Assembly (NCBI GenBank): GCA_950054195.1
Contig: CATLPG010000012.1
Coordinates: forward strand, 1 to 64,000
Origin: an uncultured Saccharospirillaceae bacterium
Lineage (GTDB): Bacteria; Bacteroidota; Bacteroidia; Flavobacteriales_D; CAJJDF01
DNA length: 64,000 nucleotides
Reading direction: 5' to 3'
Positions within the stretch are counted from its first letter, which is position 1. The number at the start of each line of letters is the position of its first letter. The translations under genes and the position numbers were made by a program. Positions 42,202 through 50,624 of the stretch are shown in pieces. The notes under the pieces were generated by a model, which was not told where the DNA came from, did not search any database, and saw nothing but the letters and a program-made list of their open reading frames with translations.

Positions 42202-44586
42202 TTGATAAAAAAACTACTACATATTGTATTAATCCTCCAGTTGTCAGTTTGTTACACTCAGTTTACTAGGGTAACGGATCATGTGGTGTTTGATTCGTAT
42301 AATCAAAATATGTTTGGAGTTAATGGATTTAATCTCAATACTGAGATTCCAATCTTTAATACCGCTTGGAATGAAGGACCTGTTGCAGATAGCGCTATTA
42401 TAACAACGTACTTTGGAGATTATGGTTATCGATTTTCTGGATTTACCAATGGTTCAATGGGAGCTAGGTTTTATTCTCGTAATTGGGATGACGGTTCAAT
42501 TGATGTTTTTTATCCAGTAGATATAGATGTAGCATACCCAGCTCATGGTACTTATGTGAGAGGGGATACAGTCGATATTTTAACTGATTATACAGTAGAT
42601 CCAACAGCAAGCATAACAACACGATTTCCACAGTCGGGAAATATAGGTTTAGAGTATGACTATGATTTAAATTTTGGATTGAATACCGAAATATGCTTCG
42701 GAGGATGTATTAATCCAGTTTCGTTTAATCAATCGTTTCAAGATACTATCACTATTTTTGATGTAAATGCACAACGCGCAAAGTATATATGTCCTGATAG
42801 TTTAAATACAAGTTGGTATTGTGAGCAACCGTTATTGCCCTATTCTTTTAGTTTTCCTATTGGTATAAGCGGAACGCTAGATTTACCAAACGTTCAAACA
42901 GTATCTACCATTGGTGTAGATAATTGTTTGTATGCAGAAGGAGAAGACGTTTATGCTACAATTAGTCTGGAAGTATTTAAGTTACTATCTAATTTGCCGA
43001 TTCCCTATGCTTCTTGGTTAAACGCTTTGAATTCTGATACTACTTGTGTACGACCAGAGCCCCCAGTTAGGCAGTTTAATCTATGTTTTGCTTATACAGT
43101 AGCAACTGCTGCTTTTAATATGCAAGTAATTAATAAACAGGAAATCTCTTTTTGTCCTCAAATTTATACCACATTTACTTTTCCTAAAGATGTAGATTAT
43201 TTAGTAGTAAATCCTGATTTGGGTAATTCAATTGTTGAAGGACCAAATACGAATGACTCAGTTACTGTAGAAGTTGGAAATACATTACGGATCGTAACAG
43301 GGTGTGATGACACCTTATCCGTAGGAACGTTGCATGACTTAACGAATGTTTTATCTAACAAAACTTATGACTCAATTGCGTTTGATTTTACTTTTCAAGC
43401 TTTATCGGCAACAATTGAGTTAAGAGGTTTTGGTGCAGGAGAAAATCCTGATGATTCTTCTAATGTAGATAGTCGTTTTTGGACGTTTGGACCATTGGTA
43501 AATACGGTATTTCCATTAGGGTCAGTTCCTGGGATTACTTGGTACAATAATTCTTGGGAAATGCCGGGATTTGATTCAGTTCCAGGATCATCTTATGGAT
43601 TAGTTCCTATGGATTTTTATGTTGAAACGGAAGAAGAAACGCCTGTAAGTTGCTATGGAGATTCAAATGCTAAAATGTGGGTAAAAGTGTTTAATGGTAA
43701 CTCACCGTATGAACTAAGTTGGAGTAATGGTAGCCTAGATACCTTGATAGGAGATAGTATGATAAAAGGAGGTTTTAATGCAGGAAACCATACGGTTAAT
43801 GTTACTGATGAATTAGGTTGTACAACCTCTCATAGTTTTGATGTTCAACAACCAGATTCCTTGAGTTTAATTTCAGTTTCTAATATTGTTTCGTGTTATG
43901 GAGGTAATGATGGAGGAGTTAATATAGAAGTCTCAGGAGGGGTTCCACCATATTCATATTTATGGTCGAATGGAGAAGTAACCGAAGATGTAGGGAATTT
44001 AGATTATGGTGTTCATGCTGTTGAAGTAACTGATAGTAGGTTTTGTTCACTGATAGATTCATTTTTTGTTGATCAAACAGATTCAATGATTATTGAGAAG
44101 GAAATAACACCTATTTCTTGTGTGGATAATGAAGATGGAGCAATCTCTATTTATGTTACAGGAGGAAATGGTGGTTACAGTTATTTATGGTCTACAGGTG
44201 AGGTAACTGATATGATCTATGATTTACCAGCTGGACAATATAATCTTGAGGTGACTGACTTTAAAGGTTGTCAAAAATACGACACATTAATCATCAACTC
44301 TTCTATAGCAGATTGTATTCAGCCGCCTAATGCATTTACTCCAGATGGAGACGGTATCAACGATACTTGGGTATTAGAGAATATTGAAAATTACCCAAAA
44401 GCTGAAATCATGATTTTTAATCACTGGGGTAAATTGGTTTACCAATCAAAAGACCAACCATACACAGGTTGGAATGGTACAACGTTCAATGGTAAAGCGT
44501 TACCAGAAGCAACCTACTACTATGTAATAGATTTACATAATGGTAAGCCTAGGTATTCAGGAGCAATTACTATTGTACTTCCGTAA
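42202..44586 (+). CDS. Adhesin-like protein with type IX (gliding) C-terminal domain, copy 2
   Basis: A 794-residue secreted protein, a shorter paralogue of the 1266-residue one. The signal peptide MIKKLLHIVLILQLSVCYTQ precedes the shared N-terminal domain of about 460 residues (NQNMFG, FYSRNWDDGSIDV, DYTVDPTA, CLYAEGED). It has only three SprB-type repeats (about 480-705) instead of nine, then the gliding C-terminal domain (PPNAFTPDGDGINDTW ... TIVLP). The start is TTG, 5 bases after the small gene. The end overlaps the convergent hutI by 17 bases, so no room is left for a terminator after the operon. Confidence 0.87.
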   Translation: MIKKLLHIVLILQLSVCYTQFTRVTDHVVFDSYNQNMFGVNGFNLNTEIPIFNTAWNEGPVADSAIITTYFGDYGYRFSGFTNGSMGARFYSRNWDDGSIDVFYPVDIDVAYPAHGTYVRGDTVDILTDYTVDPTASITTRFPQSGNIGLEYDYDLNFGLNTEICFGGCINPVSFNQSFQDTITIFDVNAQRAKYICPDSLNTSWYCEQPLLPYSFSFPIGISGTLDLPNVQTVSTIGVDNCLYAEGEDVYATISLEVFKLLSNLPIPYASWLNALNSDTTCVRPEPPVRQFNLCFAYTVATAAFNMQVINKQEISFCPQIYTTFTFPKDVDYLVVNPDLGNSIVEGPNTNDSVTVEVGNTLRIVTGCDDTLSVGTLHDLTNVLSNKTYDSIAFDFTFQALSATIELRGFGAGENPDDSSNVDSRFWTFGPLVNTVFPLGSVPGITWYNNSWEMPGFDSVPGSSYGLVPMDFYVETEEETPVSCYGDSNAKMWVKVFNGNSPYELSWSNGSLDTLIGDSMIKGGFNAGNHTVNVTDELGCTTSHSFDVQQPDSLSLISVSNIVSCYGGNDGGVNIEVSGGVPPYSYLWSNGEVTEDVGNLDYGVHAVEVTDSRFCSLIDSFFVDQTDSMIIEKEITPISCVDNEDGAISIYVTGGNGGYSYLWSTGEVTDMIYDLPAGQYNLEVTDFKGCQKYDTLIINSSIADCIQPPNAFTPDGDGINDTWVLENIENYPKAEIMIFNHWGKLVYQSKDQPYTGWNGTTFNGKALPEATYYYVIDLHNGKPRYSGAITIVLP
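43645..44310 (+). repeat. SprB-type coding repeats, three units
   Basis: Three coding units (starting VSCYGDSNAKM, VSCYGGNDGGV and ISCVDNEDGAI) between the N-terminal domain and the C-terminal sorting domain. The contrast with nine units in the paralogue shows copy-number change since duplication. Confidence 0.8.
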
Positions 44587-45817
44587 GTTTTCCTTTTAGG
44601 ATAACTTTTTCTATACAATTCTCTCCAAAAGAATAAGGGATATAATCAACAGAAGAAATAGGTTTTGTAATAATTAAATTGGCTGTTTTACCAACCGTTA
44701 TTGATCCTAATTCATTTTCTAAGTTCATAGCGAAAGCACCATTAATTGTTGTAGCATTGATTGCTTCTGCTGGCAGTAGTCTTTGTTTGATGCAAGCCAA
44801 CGATAATGCAAAAGGAACATTCCCGGAAGGAGTAGAGCCGGGATTAAAATCGGTAGCAATAGCTAAAGCACCATTGTTTTCTATAATCTTTCTTACAGGA
44901 GCGTATGGAATTCCCAAAAAGAAAGAACATGAAGGAAGAATTGTTCCAATGGTATTGCTTTCAGATAAATCGATAATGTCTTGTTCTGTCATTTCCTCCA
45001 AATGATCTACAGATAGTGCTTTATGATTAATAGCAGCTTGTACCCCCCCAATGCTTGTAAATTGATTTACATGAACTTTAGGTGTTAAACCGTAGGAAGC
45101 TCCAACTTCTAGTAAATAAGTCATTTCATCTACCGTGAAATAGTTCGTTTCACAAAAAACATCGATATAGTCGGCTAATTTTTCTTTAGCTACAGTTGGT
45201 ATAATTTCTTTAGCAATCAATTCAATATAACCATCCCTGTTTGATTTGTATTCATTTGGAATAGCATGGGCGGCCAAAAGTGTAGCTTTTATAGTGGTGT
45301 TAGTATGCTTTTTTAATTCTTTAATTACTTCTAGCATTTTAAGTTCACTTTCTACCGATAAACCATAGCCACTTTTTATTTCAAGAGCTCCAGTGCCAGT
45401 CCTATTAACTGTTTCAATTCTTTTAAGGGCAGAGGCAACTAAATCTTCTTTGCTTGTTTCTCTTAGTCTTTTAGCTGAATTAAGAATTCCACCTCCACGG
45501 TTTGCAATTTCTTGATAGGTTAATCCATTAATTCTATCAACAAATTCTTTTTCTCTACTTGTAGCATAAACAATGTGTGTATGAGAATCACACCAAGTTG
45601 GTAAAACGAATCTATCAGAAGCCTCAATTTCATAATCAAAGTCTTGAGAAAATAAATTACCCATTTCACCAAAAGCAGCTATTTTATCATTTTCGATTAT
45701 CAGATAAGCATTTTCTAGTTGGTTTAAAGTTGCTAATTCTTTCCCTCTTAGTGGAGAATGTATTTTTTCTTCAAGTATTCCAGTTAAGCCTTTGATATTT
45801 TTTATAAGTGTTTTCAT
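44570..45817 (-). CDS. hutI: Imidazolonepropionase
   Basis: A 415-residue amidohydrolase of the histidine degradation pathway, converting imidazolone-5-propionate to N-formimino-L-glutamate. Metal ligands are seen in CDSHTHIVY; ALEIKSGYG, LLAAHAIPNEY, HVNQFTSIGG and ATDFNPGS are HutI motifs. The ATG at 45817 (MKTLIKNIKGL) is preferred over one 18 codons upstream, whose extra residues do not fit the family. No hutH, hutU or hutG is in the window. The last 17 bases overlap the convergent adhesin gene. Confidence 0.94.
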   Translation of the reverse strand: MKTLIKNIKGLTGILEEKIHSPLRGKELATLNQLENAYLIIENDKIAAFGEMGNLFSQDFDYEIEASDRFVLPTWCDSHTHIVYATSREKEFVDRINGLTYQEIANRGGGILNSAKRLRETSKEDLVASALKRIETVNRTGTGALEIKSGYGLSVESELKMLEVIKELKKHTNTTIKATLLAAHAIPNEYKSNRDGYIELIAKEIIPTVAKEKLADYIDVFCETNYFTVDEMTYLLEVGASYGLTPKVHVNQFTSIGGVQAAINHKALSVDHLEEMTEQDIIDLSESNTIGTILPSCSFFLGIPYAPVRKIIENNGALAIATDFNPGSTPSGNVPFALSLACIKQRLLPAEAINATTINGAFAMNLENELGSITVGKTANLIITKPISSVDYIPYSFGENCIEKVILKGKLTEVQ

Positions 45818-45942
45818 TGGATGTGAATGCTTTTTTATAGTTGATAGGTTGTTTTGATCAATTGTGTACAATTAAAAACCTGCATTCATTAAAGGTAAAA
45901 ATTTAAAAACGATCAATAAATATTAGTTTTTGGGGATAAGTG

Positions 45943-45950
45943 TATATTTG
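45943..45950 (+). promoter_or_regulatory. Promoter box for ychF
   Basis: TATATTTG, an exact TAnnTTTG match, 18 bases before the ychF ATG, giving a leader of about 10 nt. Confidence 0.6.
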
Positions 45951-45967
45951 CAACAAATAACTCTATT

Positions 45968-47068
45968 ATGGCATTAAAGTGTGGTATTGTAGGATTACCA
46001 AATGTTGGAAAATCTACCTTGTTTAATTGTTTGTCTAACGCCAAGGCTCAGTCGGCTAACTTTCCGTTTTGTACTATCGAACCTAACCTAGGAACTATTA
46101 CTGTTCCAGATAGTCGATTAACAAAATTAGAAGAGCTTGTTCATCCAGAAAAAGTTGTGCCAACAACGATAGAAATTGTTGATATAGCAGGTTTAGTAAA
46201 GGGAGCCAGTAAAGGAGAAGGATTAGGAAATCAATTTTTGGCCAATATTAGAGAAACAGATGCGATCATTCATGTATTAAGATGTTTTGAAAATGATAAC
46301 ATCGTTCATGTAGATGGTTCTGTAAACCCTGTGAGGGATAAAGAAGTTATTGATACCGAATTACAATTAAAAGATCTTGAAACGGTTGAGAATAAATTAA
46401 AATCGTTGGTTAGAGCTGCTAAATCTGGAGATAAGGCGATTGTTCGACAAGTAGATTTATTAAATGAATTAAAAGCAAAACTAGAAGAAGGAAAATCTGC
46501 AAGAGAAGTACAGCCAGAAGGAGAAGAAATTGAAAAATTTTATAAAGGGCTACAACTTTTAACAGCAAAGCCTATCCTTTATGTGTGCAATGTTGATGAA
46601 GCTTCAGCTAAGGAAGGTAATGCATACGTAGAAAAGGTAAGAGAGGCTGTTAAAAATGAAGATGCTGAGATTTTAGTTCTTGCTGTTGCTGTAGAAGCTG
46701 ATATTGCTGAACTGGATTCATACGAAGAAAAACAAATGTTTTTAGAAGATTTAGGTTTAGATGAGCCTGGAGTAAGTAAATTAATCGTTAGCGCATATAA
46801 ATTATTAAATCTTCAAACATACTTTACTGCAGGTGTTAAAGAAGTTAGAGCCTGGACAGTTAAAGTTGGAGCTACAGCTCCTCAAGCAGCAGGTGTAATA
46901 CATACTGATTTCGAAAAAGGATTTATACGAGCTGAAGTTATCAAGTACAATGATTTTGTTTCTTTAGGATCAGAATCAAAAGTAAAAGAAGCGGGTAAAC
47001 TAGGTGTAGAAGGAAAAGAGTATGTCGTAGAGGATGGTGATATCATGCATTTTAGATTTAATGTGTAA
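45968..47068 (+). CDS. ychF: Redox-responsive ribosome-associated ATPase YchF
   Basis: A 366-residue Obg-family P-loop protein (OLA1/YchF) that binds ATP rather than GTP. The Walker A loop is GLPNVGKST (9-17), with DIAGLVKGASKGEGLGN as switch II. The G4 site has NVDE in place of the usual NKxD, as expected for the ATP-specific group. The coiled-coil arm (about 130-200) and C-terminal TGS domain (FTAGVKEVRAWTV to the end) are present. A strong terminator follows. Confidence 0.95.
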   Translation: MALKCGIVGLPNVGKSTLFNCLSNAKAQSANFPFCTIEPNLGTITVPDSRLTKLEELVHPEKVVPTTIEIVDIAGLVKGASKGEGLGNQFLANIRETDAIIHVLRCFENDNIVHVDGSVNPVRDKEVIDTELQLKDLETVENKLKSLVRAAKSGDKAIVRQVDLLNELKAKLEEGKSAREVQPEGEEIEKFYKGLQLLTAKPILYVCNVDEASAKEGNAYVEKVREAVKNEDAEILVLAVAVEADIAELDSYEEKQMFLEDLGLDEPGVSKLIVSAYKLLNLQTYFTAGVKEVRAWTVKVGATAPQAAGVIHTDFEKGFIRAEVIKYNDFVSLGSESKVKEAGKLGVEGKEYVVEDGDIMHFRFNV

Positions 47069-47071
47069 ATG

Positions 47072-47098
47072 AAAAGGCTTGGATGTCCCAAGCCTTTT
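47072..47098. terminator. Shared terminator between ychF and yiaA
   Basis: AAAAGGCTTGG pairs with CCAAGCCTTTT around an ATGTC loop, and is followed by more T residues. It starts 4 bases after ychF and abuts the stop of the convergent yiaA-like gene, so it serves ychF and, with its A-rich left arm, possibly both. Confidence 0.88.
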
Positions 47099-47557
47099 TT
47101 ATTCCTTATCTAGTAGAGCAATATCCCTTGTGTTTTTTTGAACGGCTATAGATGAAAAAATACTCATAAGGTAAGCAATTCCAAAAAAGCCTTTTTCACT
47201 TAATGGTAAATCGTTATTCCATAATCCTATAACTAGTAGTAGAATAGCAGAAATAATAGAGAACCAACTGATACCATAGTAAATATCTGTTACAGGAATC
47301 CCTTCTAATCGGTCACGAACTGATTTTTGAACCGATACAGAGGCAAATAATCCAAACAATAATATCGTTAAGTAAAACCCTTTTTGATAAAGAGGGAAAG
47401 TTTCAGCATTGTATAAGCCTATACAATAGGATACAATTCCTACAAGTAATGCTGTCCACGAAGCTCCAATAAATGCACCCGTTGGTCTTTTTGGATCTTT
47501 TAAGTTTACATCTGTTTTTTTGTTTGTTGATTGATTTTCATTTTTTAAAGTTTCCAT
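47099..47557 (-). CDS. YiaA/YiaB-type inner-membrane protein
   Basis: A 152-residue membrane protein with an internal duplication. After a hydrophilic N-terminus of about 30 residues come two copies of a two-helix unit, each ending in a similar motif: SVSVQKSVRDR (about residue 80) and SIAVQKNTRD (near the C-terminus). This is the YiaA/YiaB domain, of unknown function. It has a TAnnTTTG box (47581-47588) and shares a terminator with ychF. Confidence 0.85.
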   Translation of the reverse strand: METLKNENQSTNKKTDVNLKDPKRPTGAFIGASWTALLVGIVSYCIGLYNAETFPLYQKGFYLTILLFGLFASVSVQKSVRDRLEGIPVTDIYYGISWFSIISAILLLVIGLWNNDLPLSEKGFFGIAYLMSIFSSIAVQKNTRDIALLDKE

Positions 47558-47580
47558 ATGATTTGTTTTAAATGATTATC

Positions 47581-47588
47581 CAAATGTA
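47581..47588 (-). promoter_or_regulatory. Promoter box for the yiaA-like gene
   Basis: The minus strand reads TACATTTG, a full TAnnTTTG match, 24 bases before the ATG. A second box facing the other way lies 35 bases away, forming a divergent promoter pair. Confidence 0.55.
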
Positions 47589-47622
47589 TGGAGGGGAAAA
47601 GCTCTTTGAAACCTAATAATGC

Positions 47623-47630
47623 TATATTTG
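47623..47630 (+). promoter_or_regulatory. Promoter box for the 487-residue helical protein
   Basis: TATATTTG, an exact TAnnTTTG match, 69 bases before the ATG at 47699. A TTTG at 47605-47608 is a possible upstream element, though the 14-base spacing is short. Confidence 0.5.
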
Positions 47631-47698
47631 TGATGGGTTAATATTTTATATTAAATTTTAAACTATTGATTATTAATAATTAAAAATATTATTTAGTT

Positions 47699-49162
47699 AT
47701 GAGTATTTTTATTAATTGTTTGTCTTCTGAAGAGAAAAAAGAGTTTCTTATATACTTGCAAACAAGGAATAAAAGCTTAGTATCTCCTAACATTAAGTAT
47801 GTAAGAGCAATTTACAAGGGGGAAACAGAACATTCAATTAAAGACGAATTATATGCTTCAAATGATGCTGCTTTTCGAGCATTAAAAAAAAGAGTTGCAG
47901 ACGCATTGATCGATTTTATTGCTGAAAACACCTTTAAAAATGAAATCAGCGAAGATTTAGAAACAATAAAATACTTGAGTGTTTCTCAGCGCTTATTTAA
48001 ACAAGGTTTAACAAAGCATGGGTTTAAAATATTAAAGAAAGCCGAATTAAAAGCGTTAGAGATCGATCAGTATACAATTTTATCAGAAGTTTACCACTCA
48101 TACATTACCTATGCCCCCTTAAAAGAGTCGCCCTATACGCTTGACGATTTGCTTGTTTTGATAGAAGAAAATCAAAAAAAACTTTTGGTGGAAGAACGCT
48201 TTAATTTGGTAAGCTCGTACCTCAAAATAAAACTCAAAAATTACAATGAAGGTATTCTAGAAGATTTATTGAGTGATGCCTTTAATAAGTTTGATGTTAG
48301 CGTAGATGATGTATTCTCTTATCGATCATTACATAGTTTAAGCCAAATCATTAACTATGGAGCTTTGGTAACGAATGATTATCATTCAGCAGCATTGTTT
48401 TTAGAGAACTCATTAATTCAAACAATAGCAAGTAAAACATACCATTCCCGATATGATGAACGCTTAGGAGATATTTATTTTGTTTTAGCAAAACTATATT
48501 TCAGATCAAAAGCATTTAAAAAATCAAATCAATTTGTAGAGAAGTCTTTAAAGTATGCTAATAACATAAATCGTGATAGAATTCATAAGTTGCTAGTTTT
48601 AAAAGCACAAAATTTAAATTACTTGAATAAGCCAAACGAAGCAATTGAGTTATTAGAAGAAGTAATAAACAATGCAAAAAAATGGAGTGACGATTTACTG
48701 CATGTCAATTTATCACTAATAGTATTTCATTTCCAGCAAGGGAATTTTAAAGCAGTAGCCAAGTTGTTTGCTCATTTTTATCGAACAGAAAAGTACTATG
48801 AAAATCAAATGGGAGTCAATTGGACAGCCTCTAAAAGTTTAATAGAAATATTATTACATATAGAGTTAGAAAACATTGATTATGTAGCAGCAAGAATAAA
48901 AAGTTTTAAACGTAGGTATAAGAAATACTTGTCAGTAATTGATGATGGAAATCCAGTTGTTTATTTACAGTTTATTGAGCATTATTTAAATAACCCTCAG
49001 GATACAACCACTGATAAATTTAAGCAAAAAGTAGAAGCATCTTTCTCCTGGGAAAATGAGGCTGCTTTTGACGTTTTTCAAATCGCTTTTTATGCGTGGC
49101 TCAAAGCAAAAATGGAAAATATAAGCCTGTATGATATGACGCTTCAGTTGGTTAATAATTAA
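47699..49162 (+). CDS. Uncharacterised large alpha-helical protein (TPR-like)
   Basis: A 487-residue soluble protein not recognised as a named family. No signal peptide or membrane helix is seen. The sequence is made of regularly spaced amphipathic helices; the middle third has TPR-like pairs (for example LGDIYFVLAKLYFRSKAFKKSNQFVEKSLKYANN and LNYLNKPNEAIELLEEVINNAKKW, given here as two separate helix pairs). The N-terminal 80 residues (SSEEKKEFLIYLQTRNKS, AFRALKKRVADALIDFI) look like a separate helical domain. It is probably a scaffold or protein-binding protein; no partner is evident from context. Confidence 0.65.
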   Translation: MSIFINCLSSEEKKEFLIYLQTRNKSLVSPNIKYVRAIYKGETEHSIKDELYASNDAAFRALKKRVADALIDFIAENTFKNEISEDLETIKYLSVSQRLFKQGLTKHGFKILKKAELKALEIDQYTILSEVYHSYITYAPLKESPYTLDDLLVLIEENQKKLLVEERFNLVSSYLKIKLKNYNEGILEDLLSDAFNKFDVSVDDVFSYRSLHSLSQIINYGALVTNDYHSAALFLENSLIQTIASKTYHSRYDERLGDIYFVLAKLYFRSKAFKKSNQFVEKSLKYANNINRDRIHKLLVLKAQNLNYLNKPNEAIELLEEVINNAKKWSDDLLHVNLSLIVFHFQQGNFKAVAKLFAHFYRTEKYYENQMGVNWTASKSLIEILLHIELENIDYVAARIKSFKRRYKKYLSVIDDGNPVVYLQFIEHYLNNPQDTTTDKFKQKVEASFSWENEAAFDVFQIAFYAWLKAKMENISLYDMTLQLVNN

Positions 49163-49221
49163 GCTAAATACATATGTAGGATAGATTTTGTAACTTCAAT
49201 GCTTAACAGAGCTATTAATTA

Positions 49222-49623
49222 ATGATTAAGACTAAGTTATATTTTTTTACAATAGGTGCCTTAGCAATTTTATTGACTTCCTTTCAATACAGTCAAGATG
49301 ATTCTGTGAAACTGCGGACAGTAATGAAAACAATTAAGAGTGAAGCAGATGAAGTAAGGAAAACACTTTTAGAAGGTAAATCAAAAAACTTCGATTATAC
49401 TTATCATAAGCAAATATTAACAGCTAACACGAGAAATAAAAAAGCTTCTAATCCTTATTTTAAAACAAGAGCAGAAAACTACTTGCAAAAATTAGAAAAG
49501 TATAATGAAGCAAAGGATAAGAAGAAAAGCTTTAATCAGCTTATTGATGCATGTATCAGTTGTCATGATTACGCATCAAAAATTTATATTGGTAGGATAA
49601 AAAAATTATACATCAATGAATAA
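49222..49623 (+). CDS. Exported c-type haem protein (cytochrome c'-like)
   Basis: A 133-residue protein. The N-terminal hydrophobic segment (MIKTKLYFFTIGALAILLTSF) acts as a signal or anchor. The mature part is helical and charged, with one haem-attachment motif CISCH (about residues 111-115) near the C-terminus, as in cytochrome c'/c556-like four-helix proteins. The axial ligand would be an N-terminal Met/Lys or absent; I cannot assign it. It overlaps a small membrane-protein gene by 8 bases, which may be its partner. Role in electron transfer or gas sensing is unknown. Confidence 0.72.
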   Translation: MIKTKLYFFTIGALAILLTSFQYSQDDSVKLRTVMKTIKSEADEVRKTLLEGKSKNFDYTYHKQILTANTRNKKASNPYFKTRAENYLQKLEKYNEAKDKKKSFNQLIDACISCHDYASKIYIGRIKKLYINE

Positions 49624-49852
49624 TGATGTAATAGACGACTTTAAAGACTCTAAACGTCCGCCAAAAACAAAGTTTAAACGAGTTATGGATATGAGCTTTT
49701 ACTTAATTATGGCTCTTTTTATGATCGGTTTAATATTCGGACTGTTGGGTTTTCACTCTCTTAATGATAAAATAATACTTGCGTGCATTGGCTTAGGCCT
49801 AACTTGGATGCTGGTAGAAATGTATAGGAGGTTTATCTATACAAAAAAATAA
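49616..49852 (+). CDS. Small two-helix membrane protein
   Basis: A 78-residue protein with a hydrophilic N-terminus (FKDSKRPPKTKFKRVMDM) and two membrane helices (about 30-46 and 52-67), ending in YRRFIYTKK. No named family recognised. Its 8-base overlap with the haem protein gene suggests they are made together; membrane anchoring of a periplasmic haem protein is one possible use. Confidence 0.6.
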   Translation: MNNDVIDDFKDSKRPPKTKFKRVMDMSFYLIMALFMIGLIFGLLGFHSLNDKIILACIGLGLTWMLVEMYRRFIYTKK

Positions 49853-49860
49853 AATTACTT

Positions 49861-49896
49861 AATAATCACACATCGCTTTCATAAACAGTGGTTATT
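49861..49896. terminator. Weak convergent hairpin
   Basis: AATAATCAC and GTGGTTATT pair over 9 positions (one G-T) with an 18-base loop, followed by TTTAT. It lies between two convergent genes and may end both, but the long loop and AT-rich stem make it weak. Confidence 0.3.
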
Positions 49897-49900
49897 TTAT

Positions 49901-50254
49901 TTATGATTTTGAAAAACGTAATAATCTTCTTTCTGTAAAAATAATTATCAGAAAACTTCCTGAAACTATAGAACAAAGAGCTATGAGAATTTGAGTTGTA
50001 TCTGTTAACTCAGTCATAAATGGTAATACACTAAGTATAAGTAAAGCACACCCAAAAATAAAAGTTAACCTACCTGAATATGTTTGGGCAATTTTCCAAT
50101 GTTCAATGCTTTTCTTAGATCTTGGTGTTCTATATCTAAACCAATTATTAATCTCTTTTGGAGGAAATTTACTTAGCCAAATTCCCAAAATAAGAAATAC
50201 GACTCCACAAATACCTTCTATAATGGTAAGTGGATAATTTTTAAGTAGCTCCAT
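49901..50254 (-). CDS. SdpI-family membrane protein
   Basis: A 117-residue protein with three or four hydrophobic helices. The motif FRYRTPRSKKSIEHWKIAQ followed by GRLTFIFGCALL is the SdpI/YhfL pattern (G-x-R-T-x-x-T/S ... W). SdpI in Bacillus is an immunity protein against a toxin, but most homologues are uncharacterised membrane proteins. It is coupled to the DUF962 gene by a one-base overlap. Confidence 0.82.
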   Translation of the reverse strand: MELLKNYPLTIIEGICGVVFLILGIWLSKFPPKEINNWFRYRTPRSKKSIEHWKIAQTYSGRLTFIFGCALLILSVLPFMTELTDTTQILIALCSIVSGSFLIIIFTERRLLRFSKS

Positions 50255-50577
50255 TATTTCTTAGCAGGATCAAAAGGTAATCGACCCAATAACAAATCGA
50301 AATACATTTTGAAATCGCTAATTAATGACCAAAAAGGATATTTGAAAGTAGCAGGCTTATTTTGCTCATAAAAGAAGTGACCTACCCATGCAAAACCATA
50401 ACCGGCAACAGGGATAAACCAACATAACCACCATTTTCCTGTTACTATAGCTAAAATCAAAATAGCAAAAACAAGCGATGTTCCAGCGAAGTGAAGCTTT
50501 CTACAAGTAGCATCGCTATGCTCAGTTAAGTAAAATGGATAAAATTCTGCTAGTGTTTTAAAACGCTCTTCTGCCAT
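50254..50577 (-). CDS. Mpo1-like (DUF962) membrane protein
   Basis: A 107-residue membrane protein. FYPFYLTEHSDATCRKLHFAG at the start and GYGFAWVGHFFYEQNKPATF in the middle match DUF962/Mpo1-like proteins; the conserved His residues are visible (TEH, KLHF, VGHF). Yeast Mpo1 is an Fe(II)-dependent dioxygenase acting in fatty-acid alpha-oxidation; bacterial function is unproven. Ends LLGRLPFDPAKK. Same strand as the SdpI-like gene. Confidence 0.85.
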   Translation of the reverse strand: MAEERFKTLAEFYPFYLTEHSDATCRKLHFAGTSLVFAILILAIVTGKWWLCWFIPVAGYGFAWVGHFFYEQNKPATFKYPFWSLISDFKMYFDLLLGRLPFDPAKK

Positions 50578-50624
50578 GATTAAATATCTTATCTTTATGT
50601 AAAAATAATAAGTTTTTAGATCAA

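Noticed and set aside
45860-45873. AATTGT-GT-ACAATT palindrome upstream of hutI as an operator
   Set aside because: Short and AT-rich, so likely by chance in this base composition; no second copy or regulator seen.
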